Assembly: GCA_020635015.1 (NCBI GenBank)
Contig: JACKAP010000019.1
Span: 1-34,109, forward strand
Direction of reading: 5' to 3'
Source: Calditrichia bacterium
GTDB lineage: Bacteria; Calditrichota; Calditrichia; RBG-13-44-9; J075
Length of the DNA: 34,109 nucleotides
In this document: one piece after another, positions 1 to 6,761 of the stretch
Numbering within the stretch: the first letter of the stretch is position 1
How the letters are laid out: every line of letters begins with the position of its first letter
The notes under the pieces: generated by a model
The model's input: the letters and a program-made list of their open reading frames with translations, nothing else
What the model was told of the DNA's origin: nothing
Databases searched by the model: none
Program-made: the position numbers and the translations under genes

Positions 1-87
1 GGCATGGGGCATGGGGCATGGCGCCGTAATATACAAGCGCATGTTTCGATACCCGCACAGTAATACACCATGCCCCATGCCCCATGC
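1..87. repeat. inverted pair of GGGGCAT-type repeats
   Basis: Bases 1-21 hold three copies of a 7-base unit of the GGGGCAT type. Bases 68-87 hold the reverse complement (CCATGCCCCATGCCCCATGC). The arms are separated by about 46 bases of unique sequence, so the segment could fold into a long hairpin. The same unit forms a long direct array at the other end of the window (33999-34109). It lies outside any credible gene. The left arm starts at base 1, so the full extent of the element is unknown. Confidence 0.9.
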
Positions 88-221
88 AAAAGTATCCTGC
101 ATTGACAGTCATCCATATAAGCGTAAGACTTTATATCAAATCGGAAAAGAACTGGCATTTTTTTAATATTTCCGGTATCTTATTGCCATAAACGGTAATA
201 CGGGACAGGTAGAGGATAAAA

Positions 222-665
222 ATGGATTTCTTATCCAATCTACAAACACAAAAAAAAATAATTTCCATCCTGGTGCTATTTATTGCCTTCCAGCTGCTGC
301 CGATTTATCTGCAGGTCAGCAATTACACCTCCTGGGTGATATTGTACGAGATCACCCTGCTCTATGCTATCACCAGCACCATCACCCATATGTTCAGCCA
401 GGACAGCAGCGCAGAGTTGATAGCATCGATGCGATTGTCGCTGCTACTGTTTGTCATCACCAACGCCCTGGTATGGGCTATTTATTTCCTGCTCTTCCCG
501 GCGGCGCCGGATTTGCTGGAGATCGTCATTCCCTTTGCCGGCCAGCGGAATCCCGGCATATGGATGCAACTGCTGCCCCTGCTGCATACCCTCGTTGCCG
601 CCGCCGTTATTATGATATTTGCCGTCATCAAGCGCAGTCGCCTGAATTCTGCCAAAGCCACGTAA
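222..665 (+). CDS. small integral membrane protein of unknown function
   Basis: Encodes 147 residues. I do not recognise the family. Hydrophobic stretches at about residues 12-30, 37-57, 70-94 and 115-137 predict four transmembrane helices, and the C-terminus is basic (KRSRLNSAK), which suggests a cytoplasmic tail. There is no signal peptide cleavage site, no cysteine cluster and no obvious catalytic motif. The start at 222 is supported by an AGAGGAT ribosome-binding site four bases upstream. The gene stands alone before the aro cluster and is separated from it by an inverted-repeat element, so it is probably not part of that operon. It could be a small membrane-anchored accessory protein, but nothing nearby points to a partner. 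Confidence 0.7.
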   Translation: MDFLSNLQTQKKIISILVLFIAFQLLPIYLQVSNYTSWVILYEITLLYAITSTITHMFSQDSSAELIASMRLSLLLFVITNALVWAIYFLLFPAAPDLLEIVIPFAGQRNPGIWMQLLPLLHTLVAAAVIMIFAVIKRSRLNSAKAT

Positions 666-693
666 CCTCCCCGCGAGTATCGAATATAAAACT

Positions 694-834
694 ATCCACG
701 GATTACACGGATTTTCACTGAAAGAACCTGTAAATCCGTGTGATGTGTGGAGTCATGCCTTACTGTCCGCAGATTGAGACTAATTTTCGCTGAAATGACC
801 CATTAATCCGTGCCAATCCGTGTAATCCGTGGAT
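694..834. repeat. intergenic inverted-repeat element (ATCCACGGATTACACGGAT family)
   Basis: The 19-base arm at 694-712 is the exact reverse complement of 816-834. Partial copies of the motif (AATCCGTG) also occur between the arms, near 731-740 and 804-813, together with a repeated ATTTTC-CTGAAA phrase near 711-722 and 783-795. The whole gap between the membrane protein and aroF is essentially this element. It has no open reading frame of its own. It resembles small non-autonomous repeats that accumulate in intergenic DNA; mobility is not shown here. Confidence 0.8.
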
Positions 835-877
835 TCACTCTTTCCCTGCCGGGTGAACGGTCTCCTGCCAAAACTGA

Positions 878-906
878 TTGATTTAAGGCGTAATATTTTA
901 TATATT
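878..906 (+). promoter_or_regulatory. probable sigma-70 promoter of the aro operon
   Basis: TTGATT at 878-883 and TATATT at 901-906 are separated by 17 bases in an AT-rich patch just upstream of aroF. The predicted start point near 913 gives a short leader of about 20 bases carrying GAGGAG at 919-924. No attenuator or operator is visible between promoter and gene. The call rests on sequence match only. Confidence 0.45.
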
Positions 907-933
907 TTCGGCTCAAATGAGGAGTCGACCATT

Positions 934-1803
934 ATGTCTCACAGCGCCACCGCCCACCTCCCCGGCTGGGCCGCCAACACACTTTTCAGCCGCCAGCATC
1001 AGCCGGCGGATACGGTTGTTGCGCTTGGCGACATCCGCATCGGCGGAGGCCGGCCGGTCATCATCGCCGGTCCCTGCTCGGTGGAGAGCGAGGCGCAGAT
1101 CCTGGAAACCGCCCATCTGCTCCGCACCCATGGCGCCCAGATGCTCCGCGGCGGCGCATTCAAACCCCGCACCAGTCCCTACAGTTTTCAGGGATTGGGA
1201 CAAAAAGGGCTGGAATTGCTGGCAATGGCGCGCAGCGCCAGCGGCTTGCCGGTCGTCACGGAAGTGATGGATACCGCCGACGTCGGCCTGGTGGCGGAAT
1301 ATGCCGACGTGCTGCAGATCGGCAGCCGCAACATGCAGAACTTTCCGCTGCTGAAGGCGGTCGGGCGGCTCCGCAAGCCGGTGCTGCTCAAGCGCGGGAT
1401 GGCCGCCACCCTGGAAGAGTTTCTGATGAGCGCGGAATACATTCTGGCGGAAGGCAATTTTCAGGTGATCCTCTGTGAGCGGGGCATCCGCACTTTTTCG
1501 GATTACGCCCGCAACACCCTGGACTTGAACATCGTGCCGGCGGTGCGCCGGATTTCCCACCTGCCGATCATTGTCGACCCCAGCCATGGCACCGGCCATC
1601 GCGAACTGGTGACGCCGATGAGCCTGGCGGCATTGGCTTGCGGCGCACAGGGACTGATCATCGAAACCCACCCCCGGCCGGACACCGCCCTCTCCGATGC
1701 CGGGCAAACCATCTCCATCGAACATTTTGCCCAATTAATGGAACAGATCAACCACTTCGTGGCATGGCAACAGCATTATGCAGACATTACCGATCCAACT
1801 TAA
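934..1803 (+). CDS. aroF: 3-deoxy-7-phosphoheptulonate (DAHP) synthase, type I beta
   Basis: Catalyses condensation of phosphoenolpyruvate with erythrose-4-phosphate, the first step of the shikimate pathway, in the cytoplasm. From ATG 934 it encodes 289 residues. Family hallmarks are GPCSVES near residue 45, the RGGAFKPRTSPYSFQGLG loop that binds both substrates, the LLKRGM strand, and DPSHGTGHR near the C-terminal metal site. These match the AroF/KDO8PS-like beta subfamily. The reading frame is open further upstream to 829, but the start at 934 is preferred: it has GAGGAG nine bases upstream, and the extra N-terminus would overlap the intergenic repeat. There is no fused ACT or chorismate mutase domain, so allosteric feedback by aromatic amino acids through such a domain is not expected. 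The 3' end overlaps aroB by 26 bases. Confidence 0.95.
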   Translation: MSHSATAHLPGWAANTLFSRQHQPADTVVALGDIRIGGGRPVIIAGPCSVESEAQILETAHLLRTHGAQMLRGGAFKPRTSPYSFQGLGQKGLELLAMARSASGLPVVTEVMDTADVGLVAEYADVLQIGSRNMQNFPLLKAVGRLRKPVLLKRGMAATLEEFLMSAEYILAEGNFQVILCERGIRTFSDYARNTLDLNIVPAVRRISHLPIIVDPSHGTGHRELVTPMSLAALACGAQGLIIETHPRPDTALSDAGQTISIEHFAQLMEQINHFVAWQQHYADITDPT

Positions 1804-2863
1804 CACTGCGCGGCGAGACATCAATTTCATAATCGGCCATTCGCTTTGGGAACCGCTGCGCCAATTTCTTCACCGGCAATATCCCCATCATTCGCTCTTT
1901 GTCATCTGTGATGAAACCGTCGGCGCCCTTTATGGCGAGGCCGCCCGGGAGCAGCTCGCATCCCACCCGGGCTGGAAGGCGCTGCTGTCCTTCCCGGCCG
2001 GCGAATCCAGCAAATCGCGCGAGCACAAAGATGCGCTGGAGGATCAACTCCTGGCCCGGCGGGCGGGACGCGACAGCGTGCTGGTGGCGATAGGCGGAGG
2101 GGTCACCGGCGACCTGGCCGGCTACGTCGCCGCCACCCTGCACCGGGGCATCCCCCTGATCCACCTTCCCACCACCCTGCTGGCCCAGGTGGACAGCAGC
2201 ATTGGCGGGAAGGTGGGGATCAATCATCCCGCCGGCAAAAACCTGCTGGGCGCTTTCTATCAACCGGCGGCGATCTACGCCGATATAAACTTCTTGCATT
2301 CCCTCCCGGATGATGAATATTTTAACGGCCTGGCCGAGGTGATCAAATATGCGGTCATCATGGATGATGAATTGTGGGGCTGGCTGGAACGGGACAGCGA
2401 GGGCATCATCCGCCGGGAAAACGCCCTTCTGGAACGCATCGTTTCCCGCTGCGCCCAATTGAAAATCCGGGTGGTTCAGGCGGATGAAAAAGAAGCGGAA
2501 TACCGCAGCATCCTGAATTTTGGCCATACCGTCGGCCATGCGATCGAGCAGTTGAGCCGCTACCGTCTCAAGCACGGATATGCCATTGCCGCCGGCATGC
2601 AGATTGCCGCCCGCCTTTCCCGCACCCATCTAGGCTATCCCGAAGAACGGGTGCGCGGGCTCAACCGCCTCCTGGAGGTCTACCAATTGAACCGCACCCC
2701 ATTGCAGGATTTTTCCTTCGAGGAGGTATGGGAATGTCTGCAAAGCGATAAAAAATCACGCCGGCAATCCCCGCGGTTCACCCTGATGAACGGCGAGAAT
2801 AAGCCGGAATTGTTTTACCCTATCGAAAAAGCGGAGCTGGAAGATGCCTTCAGCGCAACCTAA
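1778..2863 (+). CDS. aroB: 3-dehydroquinate synthase
   Basis: Converts DAHP to 3-dehydroquinate, the second shikimate-pathway step, using NAD and a divalent metal. The 361 residues match the usual length. Visible motifs are the dinucleotide-binding GGGVTGDLAGYVA, the substrate loop PTTLLAQVDSSIGGKVGIN, and metal ligands in AEVIKYA (Glu), FGHTVGHAIE (His) and the later HGYAIAAGM (His). The start ATG lies inside the end of aroF (26-base overlap) and the end overlaps aroDE by 20 bases, so translation is likely coupled. The overlap also supports the chosen start, since the protein begins only about ten residues before the first conserved strand. Confidence 0.96.
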   Translation: MQTLPIQLNTARRDINFIIGHSLWEPLRQFLHRQYPHHSLFVICDETVGALYGEAAREQLASHPGWKALLSFPAGESSKSREHKDALEDQLLARRAGRDSVLVAIGGGVTGDLAGYVAATLHRGIPLIHLPTTLLAQVDSSIGGKVGINHPAGKNLLGAFYQPAAIYADINFLHSLPDDEYFNGLAEVIKYAVIMDDELWGWLERDSEGIIRRENALLERIVSRCAQLKIRVVQADEKEAEYRSILNFGHTVGHAIEQLSRYRLKHGYAIAAGMQIAARLSRTHLGYPEERVRGLNRLLEVYQLNRTPLQDFSFEEVWECLQSDKKSRRQSPRFTLMNGENKPELFYPIEKAELEDAFSAT

Positions 2864-4340
2864 ATATTGCATCAGCCTGCTGCCGGAAAGTTTTCCGACT
2901 TTGCAATCCTGGATCCCGGCGGCTGAGGAAGGCGACCTGATCGAGATCCGCCTCGATCATATCCCCGATGCCGACCTGAAAGCGATCCGCGACCTCACCG
3001 GCAAGCCGCTGATCCTCACCCTGCGCAGCACCCGGGAAGGCGGGTATTGGGAGGGTACCCCGGCGCAGTACCGGAAAATATGCCAGGCGGCAATTGATGC
3101 CGGGTTCGATTATCTGGATGTCGAATACAACGCTGCCGCGGTACTTCCGCAGCTAAATAACGGCAACACCCGGATCATCCTCTCCTGCCATACCGAGCTT
3201 AAGCAGCGCAAAGAACTGCAGGAACTGCTCAAAGCGATGCTCAGTGTGCCGGCGGCAGTCTACAAACTAATTTACAATGCCGATGCACTCCGCGACAACC
3301 TGGCCCTGTTCGACCTGATCGAGACCGCCCGTTCGGCAGGTGTCGATTATGTGGTCCACGCCATGGGCGAGGCCGGACGGCTTTCCCGGATCATCGGGGC
3401 CATCCGGGGCAATGCCTGGACCTATGTGGCCCGGGAATACAGCACAGCCACCGCCGCCGGCCAGCTCGCTCTCCATGAAGCAAAGGATTTTTACTTTCTC
3501 GACCGCAAACAGTCCCATGCCCGCCTGCTGGGACTGGTGGGATCACCGCTTCATCAGAGCAAAGGCTGGCGGCTGCACAACCTGCTGATCCAGGAAAAGA
3601 TCACTTCCAGCCGCGCCAAATCCACCGCCGGAAAAGATTTTATTTATGTAAACTTCCCCACCGATCAATTTAAGGAGTTCTGGCAAAACTGGCATCCTCA
3701 CCTGCACGGGCTCAGCGTCACCCTGCCCCACAAGGAGAAGGTGGTGGATTACCTCAACGAGCAAAGCCCGGAAGTGCGCATATCCGGCGCCTGCAATACC
3801 GTCGTGCGCTGTGAAAAAGGCTGGCGGGGCCATAACACCGACCTGATCGCTATGGAAACCATCCTGCGGCCTTATTTCGAATTGTTGCGCGGGGGCGGGC
3901 TGGTGGTGGGCACCGGCGCTACCGCCCGCAGTGCTATCGCCGCCCTGAAACGCCTGGAGGTGAATCCGATCTTCCTGGTCGGGCGCAATGACAAACGCGG
4001 CAAAATGCTCAGCGAACTTTACGGAGTGGAATATCTCAAAGAAGGGGAGATCCACTATGCCAGCGCCACGGTAATCATTCAGACCACTCCGGTGGGGATG
4101 GTGCCCTACACCGACAAATATCCTCCGGGCACTGCCCTCTTCCGCAAAAACCGGGTGGTGCTGGACGTCATCTACAATCCGGCCGAAACCCGCTTCCTGA
4201 GAATCGCCCGGGAGCGCGGCTGCATTACCATTTCCGGGATGGAGATGTTCCTGGTGCAGGCGGCCAGGCAATTCGAAATTTTCACCGGGGAAAGCGTTTC
4301 CCGGGAAGAGATCCTCGATGTCTGGCAGCGCCTCAACTGA
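2844..4340 (+). CDS. aroDE: fused type I 3-dehydroquinate dehydratase / shikimate dehydrogenase
   Basis: A 498-residue bifunctional enzyme for steps three and four of the shikimate pathway. Residues about 1-220 are a type I dehydroquinase: EIRLD, the catalytic His region LSCHTE, the Schiff-base Lys region VYKLIYNAD, and a conserved HAMGEAGRLSR segment. Residues about 228-498 are shikimate dehydrogenase: GSPLHQSKGWRLHN at the substrate site, the catalytic-Lys strand SVTLPHKE, GHNTD with the paired Asp, nucleotide-binding GTGATARSA, and GMEMFLVQAARQFEIFTG at the C-terminus. The usual SxSP substrate motif reads S239-K-G241-W242, so the second Ser is Gly. The same fusion is known from plants and some bacteria (chlamydiae, planctomycetes). 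It overlaps aroB by 20 and aroK by 23 bases. Confidence 0.95.
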   Translation: MPSAQPKYCISLLPESFPTLQSWIPAAEEGDLIEIRLDHIPDADLKAIRDLTGKPLILTLRSTREGGYWEGTPAQYRKICQAAIDAGFDYLDVEYNAAAVLPQLNNGNTRIILSCHTELKQRKELQELLKAMLSVPAAVYKLIYNADALRDNLALFDLIETARSAGVDYVVHAMGEAGRLSRIIGAIRGNAWTYVAREYSTATAAGQLALHEAKDFYFLDRKQSHARLLGLVGSPLHQSKGWRLHNLLIQEKITSSRAKSTAGKDFIYVNFPTDQFKEFWQNWHPHLHGLSVTLPHKEKVVDYLNEQSPEVRISGACNTVVRCEKGWRGHNTDLIAMETILRPYFELLRGGGLVVGTGATARSAIAALKRLEVNPIFLVGRNDKRGKMLSELYGVEYLKEGEIHYASATVIIQTTPVGMVPYTDKYPPGTALFRKNRVVLDVIYNPAETRFLRIARERGCITISGMEMFLVQAARQFEIFTGESVSREEILDVWQRLN

Positions 4341-4854
4341 GCGGCGCCGGGAACGGGTCGTGCTGATCGGCTTCCGTGGCTGCGGTAAGACCACCCTGGG
4401 GCGGGCATTGGCAGACCGGCTGGGCTGGGACTACCTGAGCACCGATGAACAGACCGAAGCAGCCAGCGGCAGAACCATTCCGGAAATCGTGGCCCGCGAC
4501 GGCTGGCCGGTCTTCCGCCAGTGGGAGCGGCAGGTCATCGCCGGCCTGCGGGAACGGATGCGCGCAGTGATCGACTGCGGCGGCGGGGTGATCGAAGACG
4601 CCCGCAACATGGCCGCCCTGGCGCCGGGTTCGCTGATCGTCTGGGTCGATGCCACTCCGGAGGTCATCCTCCAGCGCCTGCGCGCCTCCGGCGACCGCCC
4701 CCTCCTCAATCAGGATAATCTGGAAAAAGATATCGTCGAGAATTACCGCCGGCGCGAGCTGCTTTACCGGCAGTACGGTGAGGTGCGGGTGGATACATCC
4801 GATGCGGTGGTGGAGGGGCTGTGCGGGGAGGTCGAGCGGGTGTTGGGGGCTTGA
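4318..4854 (+). CDS. aroK: shikimate kinase
   Basis: Phosphorylates shikimate at the 3-hydroxyl with ATP. The 178 residues match the small NMP-kinase-like family: Walker A GFRGCGKTTLG at residues 18-28, the shikimate-binding Asp in STDEQTE, the Arg in FRQWER, the glycine triplet CGGGVIE, the lid Arg in SGDRPLL, and RRRELLYRQY near the end. It overlaps aroDE by 23 bases and closes a four-gene cluster that takes erythrose-4-phosphate and PEP to shikimate-3-phosphate. The last two pathway genes (aroA and aroC) are not in this window. The alternative start inside aroDE is fixed by the short lead before the Walker motif. Confidence 0.95.
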   Translation: MSGSASTERRRERVVLIGFRGCGKTTLGRALADRLGWDYLSTDEQTEAASGRTIPEIVARDGWPVFRQWERQVIAGLRERMRAVIDCGGGVIEDARNMAALAPGSLIVWVDATPEVILQRLRASGDRPLLNQDNLEKDIVENYRRRELLYRQYGEVRVDTSDAVVEGLCGEVERVLGA

Positions 4855-5131
4855 TCAACGACAATAAATTTAGGCGAATAAAAGTATCCGCAGAGAACCG
4901 CAAAGAAAAACGGAGCTATGTCGTTTGGTGAGGGTGTAGAGGTTCGATTATTTTAGTAGAAGCATCCATTTATAAAGGATAAAGATAGTGTTAAACAAAT
5001 CATGTTCGCCTTTGAACTCACCCCCGGCCCACTCTTTTTGCAGCCGATGCAGTCACCCGGAAGGCACCACCGGCCGCCGCCGGCAGTGCCTCTCTCCGGA
5101 ATTACCACCTATCTCTCCAATTCCCCAAACA
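4855..5131. other. gap after aroK with no credible gene
   Basis: About 280 bases between aroK and the terminator of the kelch gene. The first half is AT-rich and includes a CGCAGAGAACCGCAAAG phrase of the kind seen in dispersed intergenic repeats. The second half is GC-rich and can form a local hairpin (GGCAC near 5061 with GTGCC near 5085) with no T-run. Short open frames here have no ribosome-binding site and unnatural composition. No convincing terminator for the aro operon was found other than the shared hairpin at 5133-5177. Confidence 0.5.
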
Positions 5132-5177
5132 AAAATAGCATCGTATGCCCCGTCGTGTGGGTCATACGATGCTATTT
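5121..5177 (-). terminator. rho-independent terminator of the kelch gene
   Basis: AAATAGCATCGTATG at 5133-5147 is the exact reverse complement of 5163-5177, a perfect 15-bp stem extended by a CCC/GGG pairing and a loop of about eight bases. Read on the minus strand, the stem is followed at once by TTTTTGTTTGGGG, which gives the required T-run. The stop codon (TAG, 5172-5174) of the kelch gene lies within the stem. On the plus strand the stem is followed by TTTGATTAA, so weak bidirectional action facing aroK is possible. Confidence 0.85.
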
Positions 5178-6470
5178 GATTAACATCATCTTTTTAGTTT
5201 GGGTAAATTGTTCTCGTTGGTTTTGACTCACCTGAAGCTGATAGAAATACACCCCGCTGGCAAAGCCGCCGGCATTCCATTGAACCTGGTGGGCGCCAGC
5301 CGCAAGTTGACCGGAAGCCAACTCCGCCACCTCACGCCCGGCAATGTCGAAAATCTTTAAATGGACAAAACCGTTCGTCGGCAGATCAAATGCGATGGTG
5401 GTGGTGGGATTGAAGGGATTCGGGAAGTTTTCATGCAGCGTAAATTTTTCCACGATATTTTCGTGCGAATTATCTCCGATTCCCGTCATATAAGCATACG
5501 CTTCAACAGCATTGGTCGGCGTAAATGGGAAGCTGGTGGCGCTGCCGCCAAGCGCATATAATAAATTATCGACGATCACGGCGGCAAATAAACCTCTGGC
5601 GGTCGGAATCAACTGCTCGCGCTCTCTCCAGGTATCACTATCCGGATCATACTCGAGGACACTTGCCGTCAGCGGGCTATGGGGAAAAGCGGCTTCCGAT
5701 CCGCTTACAATATAAAGCTTTCCGTTCAACTCGCCGGCAGCAGCTGCATAAACCGATCTCGGCGCCGGCAGATCTGCTACGGATTCCCAGGTATTCGTAA
5801 CCGGATCATATGCTTCGACGGCAACTGTCTCTCCACCGGATCCGGCGTTCGTATCCCCGCCACAGGCGTAAATCTTTCCATTGACGGCGGCAATTTCAAA
5901 ACTGTGCCTGGGGGTGGGCATATCCGCTTTGGGGGTCCAGGTATCGGTTTGCGGATCATATACTTCGACGGTCGAAAATACCTGCCCGGCGCTAAAATTA
6001 GCGCCGCCGATCGCATAGATCTTACCGTTGACCGCCACCGCCCCGAGGATCACTCTTGGTACCGCCATACTTGATTTAGTGGACCAACTGCTATTGGAGG
6101 GGTCGTACATCTCCACGGTTCCCAGTACGCCTGACCCCGGGCTCGTTCTGCCGCCGATCGCATAGATCTTTCCATCGACAGAAGCGGACGCCAACACTTC
6201 ACGCGGCGTGGGCATAGGCGGCAGTGTGGTTTCCCAGATATCCAACACAGGGTCGTACGCTTCAAGGACTGAAGTACCCGTACCCAATCCGACATTCCCG
6301 CCAACGGCATATATTATTCCATCGGCCACACTCGCACTCAGCGCAAATCTTGCCGTTGGCATGCTGGTTTTGGTTACCCAGTGGTTTTGCGCGATGCAAA
6401 GCGAAGAAGCCATCAAGACTGTTAGTGTATATTTTATGAAATTATTCCGGACCGTCTCGCTGAATTGCAT
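5172..6470 (-). CDS. secreted kelch-repeat protein with T9SS C-terminal sorting domain
   Basis: Encodes 432 residues. A signal peptide (FIKYTLTVLMASSLCIAQ) is followed by six kelch repeats at about residues 35-335, each with the pattern of hydrophobic strand, double Gly (YAVGG, YAIGG, YACGG, YALGG) and a YDP...W blade end. This is enough for a closed six-bladed beta-propeller. The last 85 or so residues are a FlgD-like type A sorting domain: NFPNPFNPTTTI, then IFDIAGREV, and GVYFYQLQ near the end, finishing MMLIK. In known T9SS bacteria such domains direct export across the outer membrane with later removal. The start is set by GGAGGT four bases upstream. Ligand unknown; kelch propellers are often binding scaffolds or sialidase/oxidase-like. 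It is a monocistronic unit ending at the terminator above. Confidence 0.9.
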   Translation of the reverse strand: MQFSETVRNNFIKYTLTVLMASSLCIAQNHWVTKTSMPTARFALSASVADGIIYAVGGNVGLGTGTSVLEAYDPVLDIWETTLPPMPTPREVLASASVDGKIYAIGGRTSPGSGVLGTVEMYDPSNSSWSTKSSMAVPRVILGAVAVNGKIYAIGGANFSAGQVFSTVEVYDPQTDTWTPKADMPTPRHSFEIAAVNGKIYACGGDTNAGSGGETVAVEAYDPVTNTWESVADLPAPRSVYAAAAGELNGKLYIVSGSEAAFPHSPLTASVLEYDPDSDTWREREQLIPTARGLFAAVIVDNLLYALGGSATSFPFTPTNAVEAYAYMTGIGDNSHENIVEKFTLHENFPNPFNPTTTIAFDLPTNGFVHLKIFDIAGREVAELASGQLAAGAHQVQWNAGGFASGVYFYQLQVSQNQREQFTQTKKMMLIK

Positions 6471-6761
6471 TGTTACCTCCGTTTGGATAATGTGCTTTAC
6501 TGTTTAGGGTGCTTTCATCCTTTCCACTCTCTAAAAGCATGCCAAATCAGATACACCTCACATCAGAAGAGGCACTAACATATAAAGATACAAATATTTG
6601 CGAGATATATTGAATGTGGTCAGAGCAGCGGCATCTGCGAAACGGGGATATCAGGCTTCGACATTACGTGTCGAGTACTGGAAAGATATATTGTTTATAC
6701 TGAAGTTATGATCGACAAGATACTACTATCCTAAGAGCAGGGAATCCGAACCCGATGCAAA

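Noticed and set aside
6481..6600. sigma-54 (-24/-12) promoter upstream of the kelch gene
   Set aside because: A TTGGCATGCTTTTAGA phrase has the GG but not GC at the required ten-base spacing. No other intergenic region checked gave GG-N10-GC.
6658..6674. small hairpin TCGACA-TTACG-TGTCGA after the sigma-54 activator gene
   Set aside because: A six-base stem with no T-run on the minus strand; too weak to call a terminator.
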